A stretch of DNA of 64,000 nucleotides from Larkinella arboricola. GTDB lineage: Bacteria; Bacteroidota; Bacteroidia; Cytophagales; Spirosomataceae. The notes beneath the pieces were generated by a model. That model was not told the DNA's origin and searched no databases. It saw nothing but the letters and a program-made list of their open reading frames with translations. Of the stretch, positions 1 to 9,177 are shown in pieces (the first letter of the stretch is position 1; every line of letters begins with the position of its first letter). Location: positions 419,097 to 483,096 of the forward strand of contig NZ_QLMC01000002.1 of the NCBI RefSeq assembly GCF_003259745.1, given 5' to 3'. Position numbers and translations under genes: made by a program.

Positions 1-612
1 GGTAGAGTCGATGGATAAAAGGATTTTTATGTCCGGGTTCGCTTTCAAATCATTGGTCCATCGGTACCATTCGTTCGGTGACGATTTAAACGTAATGGGT
101 AGATTCTTTGTGGCCGGGTGCTGACGGTCCTCCACCCGCAAAATCGCTGATGTGGGCCGCCAGGTATTGCTTTTATACGAACCTGCCCCCACAAATTCGT
201 TGTGATACCAGTCCCAGTTTTGCGGATAGGCGGAGGGCGTCAGCGCAAAAGCGGCAAAGTGAAAGCCCATCCAGGCCCCTCCATTTTCCATATACGTCCG
301 AAAAGCTTCCCGTTGTTCGGGGGCTTCGGGGCGGGTGTCGAGAAACAGGACAACCTGATAATTTTTCAGAAACGCGGCATTCAGATTGCTCCAGTCGGAC
401 GTTGAATCATACGTAAAGTTGTATTGTGCGGCCATTTTGGGAAACCATCGGTTGGCTTCGTGAACATAGCTGATATGGGCCTTATCATTTTTTCCTGTGT
501 AAAAAGCAATCACTTTAAAACGGGGCGCACGCTGTTGAGCCTGGCTACCGGAAGCGATTAGAAAGAAGAGGAAAAAGGGTATAATAAGCTTATTCTTGAC
601 GAAATAAAGCAT
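1..612 (-). CDS. ThuA-like domain protein, secreted (3' part outside window)
   Basis: The ATG at 612 opens a frame that stays open to the left edge, giving the first 204 residues. An N-terminal signal peptide (hydrophobic stretch IIPFFLFFLIA, likely cleaved after SQAQ) is followed by a ThuA/trehalose-utilisation fold: FKVIAFYTG at the first strand, KNYQVVLFLDTRP, and GGAWMGFHFAAF, the hallmark glycine-rich segment. ThuA-like proteins belong to the class I glutamine amidotransferase-like superfamily and, in Bacteroidota and Rhizobia, sit in sugar and keto-sugar catabolic loci. Here the protein should act in the periplasm. Its substrate cannot be told. It lies 55 bp downstream of the histidine kinase gene on the same strand, so cotranscription is possible. 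Confidence 0.8.
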   Translation of the reverse strand, partial: MLYFVKNKLIIPFFLFFLIASGSQAQQRAPRFKVIAFYTGKNDKAHISYVHEANRWFPKMAAQYNFTYDSTSDWSNLNAAFLKNYQVVLFLDTRPEAPEQREAFRTYMENGGAWMGFHFAAFALTPSAYPQNWDWYHNEFVGAGSYKSNTWRPTSAILRVEDRQHPATKNLPITFKSSPNEWYRWTNDLKANPDIKILLSIDST

Positions 613-667
613 ACTTTTTGGAGTATAAAATCTATAATTTGGCTGAAAGGCAGCGATGCAGGGTGCG

Positions 668-3600
668 TCAAACAGGTAAATAAATGGTGAAGGATGCACC
701 CTGTCCGGGCGCACTCTGCGCGACGATAAACCCTTTATGGTTTTCAACGATTTTCTTGCATAAAGCCAGCCCAATACCGGTTCCGCTGTAGGATTTCTGA
801 CCATTTAACCGGTGAAAAATGGTAAATATCTGTTCGGCATACTGCTGTTCAAAGCCAATGCCGTTATCTTTAAACGTTAGCATTATAAACGCTTTAGCGA
901 CGGATAAATTAAGGTGCTGTTTGGCAACTTCCGGGGTAAGTATTTCGGAGGAAATCTGAATAATGGGTGCGCGTTCCGAAAATTTGAGTGAGTTGCCGAT
1001 CAGATTGGAAAACAATTGACTTAATTGGAGTGGAATAGCGCTGATAACCGGGAGCTTAGGGTGTATAATCAGGGCCCCGTTCTGCTCTATCAACAGTTCA
1101 AAGTCCGTTTTAATATTCTCCAGAATCTGACTTAAATCCGTTTCAACGAATTGTTCATCGGTTCGTGAAAGGCGCGAATAATTCAGGACGTCACGGATCA
1201 ATGTTGACATCCGCTGTGCCGATGAATTAACTTTTTGCAGGAGGATTTTTGTTTTCTGTTCATCCGTCAGGCTATCCTGAAGTAATTCGGTGAAGGTCTG
1301 AATTTTTCGCAGCGGCTCCTGCAAATCATGGCTGGCGATATACGCGAATTGCTCCAGTTCGTGGTTGGTGCGGATCAATTCCCGGTTCATATTCTGGAGT
1401 TCCAGCGTTCGTTCCGTCACCCGTTTTTCCAGCTCCTCAGCGGTTTCCTCCAGGTTTTTACGGGCTTCAACCTGCTGGCTAATGTCGATGGCCGTGCCCA
1501 GCAACCGGGCCGGGTTTTGATTAGCATCTAAGATGATTTTACCGACCACCCGTACCCAGTGAACCGACTTGTCGGGCCAGACCAGCCGGACTTCATACAT
1601 CAGGCGCCCTGTCGTCAGCATATCTTGGTGGGCCTGGGCCCGGATGGGTTTATCATCGGGATGGATGACATCCCTGAACGCGCTTTGCAAATGCCGCTGG
1701 CCGGGTTCCAGACCAAAAATAGTGGACAGCCGGTCGTTGTGGATAAAGATATGCGTGACCAGATCCCAGTCGTATGTGCCCATTTCGGCGGCTTCAATCG
1801 CCAGCCGCGACCGCTGCTCGGCTTCGTTGATCTGAATCCGGGCCGACACTTTTTCGGTGACATCACTGACCGTTACCATGACCCCGGACACGCTGCCGTC
1901 GGTTTCAAACAAAGGCGAGTACTCGAAATCCAGATAATACTTGTTCAGACCCTCCTTCGAATTGATGTAGGCAAAGGCTTCTTTCTCAATATGGGGAACG
2001 CCCGTCTGAAGAACACGGGCCAGAAGCTGGGGATATTGCTGATCGTTCAGTTCCGGAAAAATATCCAGCAGTTTCTTCCCCTGCACGTCCGGCAACTCGC
2101 GCTTCCAGAGTGTTTTCAGCAGCGTCTCATTGGCAATTTCAATGATGTACTCGGGGCCGCGGAAGATAGACATTGCAATGGGCGACTTGATAACCAGATC
2201 CCGGAACTGACGCTCAATGTCGAGTCTGGATTTTACCAGGGAAGTGACCTCGTGGGCAACCACGATAATGCCGCTCACCGACTGGTTGGCTTCCCGCAAC
2301 GGCTGGTAAACAAAATTGAAATAAACATTTTCATCTTTGCCAAACCGGTTGAGTATCACTGGAAGTTCGTTGCCAACGAAAGACTCGCCGGTTTGTATCA
2401 CCTGATCCAGGAGTTCAAAAATTCCCTGATTCTGTAGTTCCGGCAGCACTTCCTGTATAGTCCTCCCAATCACATCGTGGTGGCTTTTATCGATCAGCAT
2501 TAAATAGGCTGCGTTGGCGGCTTCAAACACAAAGCGGTCCCCTTGCAGAACGGCAATGCCGACGGGAGCCTGTTCGATGATGCTGCGAATGTGTTCTTCG
2601 GCCTGCTGACGGCTTTGGATCACCTGAATTTGGGCCTTCTGGTCAATCTCCGCCACTTCTTTAGCGCGTTTGAGTTCGGATTCGTAGGCTTCAATAGCGC
2701 CGAGTGCCGTAGCCATCTGCGTACTGGTCAGTTCCAGAAAGTTGCGGTAATTGGCGTCGAAGTCGCGGTACGGACTCAGCCCGACGATCAGGATGCCCAC
2801 GGGATTTTCCGGTCCGGTTTTCTGAACCGGGAGAATGTAGGCGCAGTTGGGCCGCTGGTTGGTCAGCGATTGAGCCAATCCCGAGCGCTTTTTTGAAACG
2901 ACCTCCACAATCAGCGGCTGCCGGGTTTTGGCAACGGTTGGGAGTTTCCAGAAATCGTCGGCGGTGTCATCGGTCAGTGAAACGGTTTCCCGGAACGGAT
3001 GGTCGCCCGGCACAATTCCCGACTGGCTGACCAACCGGGCTTTTTCTCCGGTGGAATCCAGTAAATAAAAAGCCGCAAAAGGAATGTCCCTGACGTTTGT
3101 TCCCAGCGTTTCAACGGCCACCTGCCCTGCTGTCTGAACCGTTTTTTCAAGCAGTAAACGACGATTCAGTTCGTGGAGCGTCTGCAAACGCCGTTGCTGT
3201 AGTACCCGATCGGTTTCTTCGTGGCAGGCGCAGAATAAGCCGCCTACCTGACCGCTTTCGTCGATAATCGGGCTGTATGAAAAATTGAAATAGGCTTCTT
3301 CCGGAAATTCCTTGCGCTCCAGCAGCAACATTAAATCCTGACCGTAGATCGACTCCTGCTGCTCAAACACCCGGTTTTTCATCGGCAACAAACTGGTTTC
3401 CCAGATTTCAGACCAAAGCTCATTTGCCGGTTTGCCCAGAAAAGCCGGGTGTTTGTTGCCCATCAACGGCACATAAGCGTCGTTGTAGATCGTAACCAAT
3501 TCCGGTCCCCACCAGATAAACATCGGATAGCTGGAGCGAAGCACAATGCTGACGGCGGTTTTTAAACTCTGGGGCCACTGCTCCGGCGGGCCAAGCGGGG

Positions 3601-3688
3601 TTGCCGACCAGTCATAAGACCGTATCAATGTGCCGACTTCACCGCCACCGGAGAGAAATACGGGTAGTGTTCGATCCTCGATATTCAT
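668..3688 (-). CDS. Multi-PAS/GAF sensor histidine kinase
   Basis: 1006 residues, no membrane segment, so probably a cytoplasmic sensor. Order: PAS about 40-165, GAF about 170-340, PAS about 365-490, PAS about 495-620, PAS about 635-755, a short coiled coil, HisKA with phosphoacceptor His787 in FAYIASHDLQEPLRK, then HATPase_c with N-box SNLIGNSLKF, G1 DNGIGF and G2 GTGIGLALC near 970. The HisKA type with ASHDLQEPLR is the one common in phytochrome-like and multi-PAS kinases of Bacteroidota. There is no receiver domain and no response regulator next to it, so its partner is elsewhere. It lies 65 bp downstream of the serine hydrolase gene on the same strand. The signal sensed cannot be read from sequence. 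Confidence 0.93.
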   Translation of the reverse strand: MNIEDRTLPVFLSGGGEVGTLIRSYDWSATPLGPPEQWPQSLKTAVSIVLRSSYPMFIWWGPELVTIYNDAYVPLMGNKHPAFLGKPANELWSEIWETSLLPMKNRVFEQQESIYGQDLMLLLERKEFPEEAYFNFSYSPIIDESGQVGGLFCACHEETDRVLQQRRLQTLHELNRRLLLEKTVQTAGQVAVETLGTNVRDIPFAAFYLLDSTGEKARLVSQSGIVPGDHPFRETVSLTDDTADDFWKLPTVAKTRQPLIVEVVSKKRSGLAQSLTNQRPNCAYILPVQKTGPENPVGILIVGLSPYRDFDANYRNFLELTSTQMATALGAIEAYESELKRAKEVAEIDQKAQIQVIQSRQQAEEHIRSIIEQAPVGIAVLQGDRFVFEAANAAYLMLIDKSHHDVIGRTIQEVLPELQNQGIFELLDQVIQTGESFVGNELPVILNRFGKDENVYFNFVYQPLREANQSVSGIIVVAHEVTSLVKSRLDIERQFRDLVIKSPIAMSIFRGPEYIIEIANETLLKTLWKRELPDVQGKKLLDIFPELNDQQYPQLLARVLQTGVPHIEKEAFAYINSKEGLNKYYLDFEYSPLFETDGSVSGVMVTVSDVTEKVSARIQINEAEQRSRLAIEAAEMGTYDWDLVTHIFIHNDRLSTIFGLEPGQRHLQSAFRDVIHPDDKPIRAQAHQDMLTTGRLMYEVRLVWPDKSVHWVRVVGKIILDANQNPARLLGTAIDISQQVEARKNLEETAEELEKRVTERTLELQNMNRELIRTNHELEQFAYIASHDLQEPLRKIQTFTELLQDSLTDEQKTKILLQKVNSSAQRMSTLIRDVLNYSRLSRTDEQFVETDLSQILENIKTDFELLIEQNGALIIHPKLPVISAIPLQLSQLFSNLIGNSLKFSERAPIIQISSEILTPEVAKQHLNLSVAKAFIMLTFKDNGIGFEQQYAEQIFTIFHRLNGQKSYSGTGIGLALCKKIVENHKGFIVAQSAPGQGASFTIYLPV

Positions 3689-3753
3689 GTACGTTAAATG
3701 GTAGGGAGACTCTTTTTAATGATCGAACCCCGTTTCCGGAAGCTGACTCAGAA

Positions 3754-5325
3754 TTAGTTGCTGACTTCTTTAAAATCCAGTTGCTGAATCCGGGCCGGAA
3801 TTTCGGGGGTCAGCGTAAAGAACACATCGATAGTGGCCTTTTCGCCTTCAATCAGAAACCGGCCCCGCAACTGGTTTTCGGCCACCAGGTCGCCAACGCG
3901 AACAATTTTTCCCGCTTTGGCGTATAGCTGCTGAACGACTTTCCGGCGGTTTTCGAGGGATTGGTCCGGAAAGAAATTCTCCGCAAAAATCGTGTTTTGG
4001 GCCGTGTTTGTCCAGTTGGGAAGCAATTGCACCAACTCCGCCTTGCGCTGCGCCAGGATGTTGGAAACCGGCACAGAACGCGGTTTTAGCCCCGCCGTCG
4101 TAATCAGGGTGTCCAGCACCGTCCAGTTGACTGGCGCCATACCGGCGTACGTCAGGTTACCATAGGCCACCACACCAATACCGTAGTCGGGCATAATCCA
4201 CCACTGGCTGCCAAAACCGGGCAAGCCGCCCGTGTGTCCGACGTACACGCGCCCCTCACAATCGCGGCTCCAGCGCAACCCATAACCGTAGCTGCTGACC
4301 ATCGGGCAGGCCCGGCCACTGGGGTATTTAAAGCTGGCCGACAGGTTGTTAAACGTCCACGGTTGTTGCATTTCGCGCACCGAGCTTCGCTTCACCGGCC
4401 CCGTTTCGGCATTGCTGCGGGGCGGCCAGGCCGATTCATGAAAGGCCATGTATTTTCCAAAATCTTCGATGGACGTAATCAGTCCGCCCATAGCGCCGTA
4501 TGAGCCGTCGTGCAGCAGGGATTCTTCCTGCCACGCATTGTCCAGCCAGCGGTAGCCGTGCGCCAGTTGATCGGCGGGTACGTTGGCGTATTCCCAGACC
4601 GTATGCGTCATGCCCAGCGGTTTAAAAATGGCGTCGTTGATGTATTGCTGATACGGTTTTCCGGAAACCTTCGTGATAATTGCCCCGAGCATGGCAAAGC
4701 CGAGGTTGCTGTATTCGTAGGTTACGCCCGGCACATTGGACAGCGAAAGGCCGCCCGCAATCAGGTTGGTCAGGTCGGCGGGGCTGTCGTCCAGTTGCCG
4801 GTCGCCCCAGGGGTTGTCTTCCGGGAAACCCGCCGAATGCGTCATCAGGTGACGGACGGTAATGAGCGGGGAGTCGGCGGTGAGGTACGGCAGTTTTTTT
4901 AGTTCCGGAATGTAGCGATTCGCCGGATCGTCGAGCCGCAGTTTGCCTTCGTCGCGCAGTTTCAGAATCGCCATCGTCGTCACGCTCTTGCTCATCGACG
5001 CAATCCGGAACAGCGATTTAGGCGTTACGGCGGTTTTCTTTGCCACATCGGTATAGCCAAATCCTCCGGCATGAACCAGTTGCCCGTCAACCACCACTCC
5101 GAACGCAATTCCCGGAAAACGATTTTTGACGGCGTGGCTGCGGTACAGACTATCGATGATCGGAAAAACCTTCCTGATTTTTTCCAGCCGCTGCGAATCC
5201 GCAAAAACCGGAGTCTGGTAGGTCGTCGAGTACGTTAGCGGTAAACGGTCGTTCGTTGCGGGTCTGGGCTGGCTGTAAGCTGTTGAGGCAAGAACGAGGG
5301 CGAGAGGAAGGAGATGTTTCTTCAT
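3754..5325 (-). CDS. Secreted serine hydrolase, class C beta-lactamase fold
   Basis: Start placed at ATG 5325 because it begins a clear signal peptide (MKKHLLPLALVLASTAYSQ); an in-frame upstream ATG adds only 11 residues. The mature protein has the beta-lactamase/D-alanyl-D-alanine carboxypeptidase/EstB fold: nucleophile Ser110 in SMSK, Tyr205 in YSN and the third motif HTG at 364-366 followed by GLPGFGS. Length (523 residues) suits the esterase/peptidase members with a C-terminal extension. It acts in the periplasm or outside the cell on an ester, amide or peptide; true antibiotic hydrolysis is unlikely for this subfamily. It is divergent from the radical SAM gene, with a 99 bp shared upstream region. 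Confidence 0.9.
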   Translation of the reverse strand: MKKHLLPLALVLASTAYSQPRPATNDRLPLTYSTTYQTPVFADSQRLEKIRKVFPIIDSLYRSHAVKNRFPGIAFGVVVDGQLVHAGGFGYTDVAKKTAVTPKSLFRIASMSKSVTTMAILKLRDEGKLRLDDPANRYIPELKKLPYLTADSPLITVRHLMTHSAGFPEDNPWGDRQLDDSPADLTNLIAGGLSLSNVPGVTYEYSNLGFAMLGAIITKVSGKPYQQYINDAIFKPLGMTHTVWEYANVPADQLAHGYRWLDNAWQEESLLHDGSYGAMGGLITSIEDFGKYMAFHESAWPPRSNAETGPVKRSSVREMQQPWTFNNLSASFKYPSGRACPMVSSYGYGLRWSRDCEGRVYVGHTGGLPGFGSQWWIMPDYGIGVVAYGNLTYAGMAPVNWTVLDTLITTAGLKPRSVPVSNILAQRKAELVQLLPNWTNTAQNTIFAENFFPDQSLENRRKVVQQLYAKAGKIVRVGDLVAENQLRGRFLIEGEKATIDVFFTLTPEIPARIQQLDFKEVSN

Positions 5326-5391
5326 GGGTGTATTCAGATACGCTAAAATAGGGTGCAATTCTGAAAAGAACTATTTCTGACAAACAAGAAG

Positions 5392-5399
5392 TACCTTTG
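5392..5399 (+). promoter_or_regulatory. Bacteroidota -7 element upstream of radical SAM gene
   Basis: TACCTTTG fits the Bacteroidota -7 consensus TAnnTTTG and ends 25 bp before the TTG start at 5425. No convincing -33 TTG is present. The position supports the TTG start by implying a leader of roughly 20 nt. Confidence 0.45.
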
Positions 5400-5424
5400 C
5401 AGGAAACGAAGCTCCGGCAGTATT

Positions 5425-7623
5425 TTGGAACCAACGATTCTTTTTATTACCCCTCCCTTCACGCAGCTTAACACGCCGTATCCGGCCACGGCTTACCTGA
5501 AAGGGTTCCTGAACACGAAGGGATTCCGTTCGTACCAGGCCGATCTGGGCATTGACGTGATTCTGGAGCTATTTTCCCGGAAGGGCCTGCGTGAATTGTT
5601 TGCCGAACTGGAGGCTTCCGACGCTGAACTGTCCGAAAACAGTTACCGGATTTTCGCGCTCCGCGATGATTACATCAGCACCATCGACCCGGTGATCCGG
5701 TTTCTGCAAAACAAAAACCCGACGCTGGCCCATAGCATCTGCGACCGTTCGTATTTGCCCGAAGCCGGGCGGTTTGCCGAACTGGACGATCTGGAATGGG
5801 CGTTTGGCACGATGGGCATTCACGATAAAGCCCGGCACCTGGCCACGCTGTACCTCGAAGACCTGGGCGATCTAATTACCGAAGCCGTCGATTCGCATTT
5901 TGGGTTCAGCCGCTACGCCGAACGGCTGGGGCGCTCGGCCACGCATTTCGACGAACTGCACGCGGCTTTGCTGGCCCCCGAAACCCGGATTTCGCGGACT
6001 TTGACCGACCGGCTCGAACAACGGCTTGAACAATGGAAACCGTCGGTTGTTTGTCTGACGGTGCCGTTTCCGGGGAACCTGTACGGGGCGCTGAAGTGCG
6101 GTCAGTACCTCAAAAAACACCATCCGGATATTGCCGTGGTCATGGGCGGAGGCTACGCCAATACCGAACTCCGCTCGCTGAAAGAGCCGCGCGTTTTTGA
6201 TTACGTAGATTACATCTGCCTCGACGACGGCGAAGCGCCGTTGCTGTCGCTGCTGGATTACCTGGCCGGAAAACGCGGTCGCGATGGCCTGAAACGGGTA
6301 TACGCCCGTATAGAAGGGGTGGTGACGTACCACAACCAGAACCGCGAGCGGGATGTGGCCCAGCGCGATACCGGCACACCCGATTACCGCGATCTGCGGC
6401 TGGACGAGTACCTGTCGGTGATCGAACTGGTCAATCCGATGCACCGGCTCTGGAGCGACGGCCGCTGGAACAAGCTGACGCTGGCGCACGGCTGCTATTG
6501 GGGCAAATGTTCGTTCTGCGACGTAACGCTGGATTACATCAAACGCTACGAACCACTGACGGCGGCCCTGCTCTGCGACCGCATCGAGGAAATCATTGAG
6601 CAAACCGGCCAGAACGGTTTTCACTTTGTGGACGAAGCCGCCCCGCCCGCCCTGATGCGCGATCTGGCGCTGGAAATCATTCGGAGGAAGCTGACGGTGA
6701 CCTGGTGGACCAACATCCGGTTTGAAAAAAACTTTACGCCCGACCTCTGCCTGTTGCTGAAGGCCTCGGGTTGCATTGCCGTTTCGGGCGGTCTGGAGGT
6801 GGCGTCGGACCGGCTGCTTGAGCGCATGAAAAAGGGGGTGACGGTGGCGCAGGTGGCTCGCGTGGCCGACGGTTTTACGCAGGCCGGTATTATGGTTCAC
6901 GCGTACCTGATGTACGGTTTTCCGACGCAGACGGCTCAGGAAACGATTGATTCGCTGGAAATGGTGCGGCAACTATTCGAAACCGGCGTGGTGCAGTCGG
7001 GTTTCTGGCACCGGTTTGCGATGACGGCCCACAGCCCCGTTGGCCTGCATCCGGCGGGGTTTGATGTGATGCGGATTGGCCCCGAAACCGGCTTGTTTGC
7101 CGACAACGACCTGGACCACGACGATCCGCTGGGCTGCGATCACGGCCAGTTTTCGGAGGGGCTGCGCAAGTCGCTGTTTAATTATATGCACGGCGTGGGG
7201 TTTGAATTTTCGCTTAAAAGCTGGTTTGATTTCCGGACGCCCCCGACCACCATTCCGCCGAATTACATCGAGAAAAGCATTCGGCAGGTGCCCGACAATG
7301 AGTTTCGGCCCAATGCCGTGGTGATCTGGCTGGGAAGTTTGCCGACGGTTTCGGTGCTGGAAGTGAGAAAGGGCAAGAAAAGTGTAGAAGTAGCCGAACT
7401 GGTTTTTTATTCAAAGAAAAGCGAATGGGTGCTGGAAACCGATTTGGCGCTGGGCGAGTGGCTGGAGAAAATAATGCCAGAACTGGTGATCGGGCAGCAC
7501 GAACCCTACTCCCTCGGCGGCTTCAAAGCGGACTTCGAAGCCGCCGGTCTGGGGAGTTTCGGGACGTTTATGCAGTCGGCCGTTGGGCGAACCCTGCGGC
7601 AGAACGGACTGCTGATCGTTTAA
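5425..7623 (+). CDS. B12-binding-domain radical SAM protein
   Basis: 732 residues. The TTG at 5425 is chosen because it immediately precedes the conserved opening TILFITPPFTQLNTPYPATAYLK of this family and no ATG lies upstream. A cobalamin-binding-like Rossmann domain spans about 185-290 (VVCLTVPFPGNLYGAL, VVMGGGYAN, YICLDDGEAPL). The radical SAM domain spans about 345-570. Its cluster cysteines are Cys357, Cys362 and Cys365 in GCYWGKCSFC, spaced Cx4Cx2C rather than the usual Cx3Cx2C. SAM-binding features GGLEVASDRLLERMKKG and YLMYGFPTQTAQET follow. The C-terminal 160 residues are family specific. Such enzymes carry out methylations or ring and carbon rearrangements, but the substrate is unknown. 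The gene stands alone, between a divergent hydrolase and a convergent small gene. Confidence 0.88.
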   Translation: MEPTILFITPPFTQLNTPYPATAYLKGFLNTKGFRSYQADLGIDVILELFSRKGLRELFAELEASDAELSENSYRIFALRDDYISTIDPVIRFLQNKNPTLAHSICDRSYLPEAGRFAELDDLEWAFGTMGIHDKARHLATLYLEDLGDLITEAVDSHFGFSRYAERLGRSATHFDELHAALLAPETRISRTLTDRLEQRLEQWKPSVVCLTVPFPGNLYGALKCGQYLKKHHPDIAVVMGGGYANTELRSLKEPRVFDYVDYICLDDGEAPLLSLLDYLAGKRGRDGLKRVYARIEGVVTYHNQNRERDVAQRDTGTPDYRDLRLDEYLSVIELVNPMHRLWSDGRWNKLTLAHGCYWGKCSFCDVTLDYIKRYEPLTAALLCDRIEEIIEQTGQNGFHFVDEAAPPALMRDLALEIIRRKLTVTWWTNIRFEKNFTPDLCLLLKASGCIAVSGGLEVASDRLLERMKKGVTVAQVARVADGFTQAGIMVHAYLMYGFPTQTAQETIDSLEMVRQLFETGVVQSGFWHRFAMTAHSPVGLHPAGFDVMRIGPETGLFADNDLDHDDPLGCDHGQFSEGLRKSLFNYMHGVGFEFSLKSWFDFRTPPTTIPPNYIEKSIRQVPDNEFRPNAVVIWLGSLPTVSVLEVRKGKKSVEVAELVFYSKKSEWVLETDLALGEWLEKIMPELVIGQHEPYSLGGFKADFEAAGLGSFGTFMQSAVGRTLRQNGLLIV

Positions 7624-7625
7624 CA

Positions 7626-7739
7626 TCAATAATCCTTTTTGTTGTCGCGTTTGGCCTGTTTGTCGGCCCGCTTCTCCTTCAGCGTCTTGGTTGCTTCCTT
7701 TTTTGCGCTGCCTTTTGTGGGTGCTTTTTGCTGAGCCAT
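7626..7739 (-). CDS. 37-residue lysine-rich basic protein
   Basis: ATG at 7739, TGA at 7626-7628. The product begins MAQQKAPTKGSAKK and ends RDNKKDY; about a third of its residues are Lys or Arg, with no hydrophobic stretch. The stop lies two bases beyond the stop of the convergent radical SAM gene, which fits a packed real gene rather than chance. The sequence pattern (AKKE, KEKRADKQAKR) resembles small basic hypothetical proteins of Cytophagales. A nucleic-acid or ribosome contact is plausible but unproven. Confidence 0.55.
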   Translation of the reverse strand: MAQQKAPTKGSAKKEATKTLKEKRADKQAKRDNKKDY

Positions 7740-7883
7740 GATGATAAGGGTTATGGTTGGGAGGTTAAGATACGGTTATTAGGTGAGATAAAGAATAAAC
7801 CATCCGATTAAAAGAAGATTGGCGGCAGAAAAGTCCTGTACCACAACTTGAGCTATCTTTATGCCCGGTTAATCCAGCTAACA

Positions 7884-8108
7884 ATGAACACCTCTCAACC
7901 CAATAATCCGCTGCACGGTAAAACCCTCGAATTCATTCTGACGGAACTGGTCGACCGGTACGGCTGGGAGCGGCTCGGGCAGAGCATTCCCGTCCGCTGT
8001 TTTACGAACGATCCGAGCATTAAATCCAGCCTGACGTTTTTACGAAAAACGCCCTGGGCGCGGCAGAAAGTCGAAGAACTGTACCTCCGAACAATAGCGA
8101 AACCGTAA
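7884..8108 (+). CDS. VF530 family DNA-binding protein (DUF2132)
   Basis: 74 residues from ATG 7884. I prefer this start over a TTG 36 bp upstream because family members begin close to NPLHGKTLE. The full family signature is present: [25 protein letters not shown], then [29 protein letters not shown]530 from Vibrio fischeri has a known helical structure and binds DNA; its cellular role is not established. It stands as a single gene, 73 bp before the next coding region on the same strand. Confidence 0.92.
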   Translation: MNTSQPNNPLHGKTLEFILTELVDRYGWERLGQSIPVRCFTNDPSIKSSLTFLRKTPWARQKVEELYLRTIAKP

Positions 8109-8181
8109 ATCAACCCGGTATTCAGCCTGATACGTCCTGAACGAAACAGTTGCAAACGGCCACGCATGACTCCAAACCCTT

Positions 8182-9105
8182 ATGAAAAAAGCCCTCCTGA
8201 TCCTTCTGAGTATTTCCTTTTTCTTCGCCGGGACTCGTTCCGAACGAAACGCTCCGGACCCCGAATTTCCGGCGGAACTCATCCGGTTTAAACCGTATGT
8301 CCACAACCCGGTTTTTACCGGAACCGGCACGGCAACCTGGGACGAGCGAATCCGGGAGCGGGGCTACATTCTGAAGGAGGGCAAGGAGTGGTTTATGTGG
8401 TATACGGGCTACCGGAAGAGCGAAGACAGGACCAAATACCTCGGTTATGCCACCTCGTCGGACGGGTTGACCTGGAAACGGTACGAACGCAACCCGATTC
8501 ACAAAGGCCACTGGGTAGAAGATATGTCGGTGCTGAAAGTCGGCAAAACCTACTATATGTTTGCGGAAGGCAAAGACGATATTGCCCATTTGCTAACATC
8601 GACCGACCGCATCAACTGGCAGGAGCAGGGGCCGATTACGATTCGCTACACCAACGGCAAACCGCTCAGTCCGGGACCGTATGGCACCCCCGCGATCTGG
8701 AAGGAGGGTACCACCTGGTATCTGTTTTACGAGCGGAACGATGCCGCCGTCTGGCTGGCAACTTCCAAAGACCTGAAAACGTGGACAAACGTGCAGGACG
8801 AACCCGTGCTGAAATGCGGCCCGGAAACGTACGACCAGTTTGCGGTGGCTACCAACCAGATTATCCGGCACAAGGGGCTGTATTATATGTACTACCACGC
8901 ATCGGCATTTAAAGACTGGCGTGAGTGGTCGACCAATATCGCGGTTTCCAGAGACCTCATTCACTGGAAGAAATACCGGAATAATCCCATTATGGGCAAC
9001 AACACGTCCAGCGGTATCGTGGTGCCTGACGGTGGGCAATACCGGCTTTACACCATGCACCCGGAGGTGAAGGTTTTTCTGCCAGCGGGCCGGGTTGATC
9101 AGTAA
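8182..9105 (+). CDS. Secreted five-bladed beta-propeller glycosidase-like protein
   Basis: 307 residues with an N-terminal signal peptide (MKKALLILLSISFFFAGT). The rest repeats a blade pattern typical of the GH43/GH32/GH130 superfamily: EWFMWYTGYR with YLGYATSSDGLTWKRY, TYYMFAEGKDD with HLLTSTDRINW, TWYLFYERND with WLATSKDLKTW, LYYMYYHA with IAVSRDLIHWKKY. Acidic residues positioned for catalysis could include Asp117 in the GHWVEDMSV region, but I cannot assign them with certainty. The protein probably acts on plant or microbial glycans in the periplasm or outside. No transporter gene adjoins it. A second propeller glycosidase lies 1.7 kb downstream. Confidence 0.8.
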   Translation: MKKALLILLSISFFFAGTRSERNAPDPEFPAELIRFKPYVHNPVFTGTGTATWDERIRERGYILKEGKEWFMWYTGYRKSEDRTKYLGYATSSDGLTWKRYERNPIHKGHWVEDMSVLKVGKTYYMFAEGKDDIAHLLTSTDRINWQEQGPITIRYTNGKPLSPGPYGTPAIWKEGTTWYLFYERNDAAVWLATSKDLKTWTNVQDEPVLKCGPETYDQFAVATNQIIRHKGLYYMYYHASAFKDWREWSTNIAVSRDLIHWKKYRNNPIMGNNTSSGIVVPDGGQYRLYTMHPEVKVFLPAGRVDQ

Positions 9106-9177
9106 CGGTAAATAAGGTGGCGGGTCGATGTGCTGCCCGCATCAACAGCAAACACAGTAGAAACAAAGGGTTTTCTT

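Noticed and set aside
1559..2437. 292-codon open frame on the plus strand inside the histidine kinase gene
   Set aside because: It is antisense to a kinase with clear PAS and HisKA domains; high GC leaves long open shadow frames. Its product has no recognisable family or signal.
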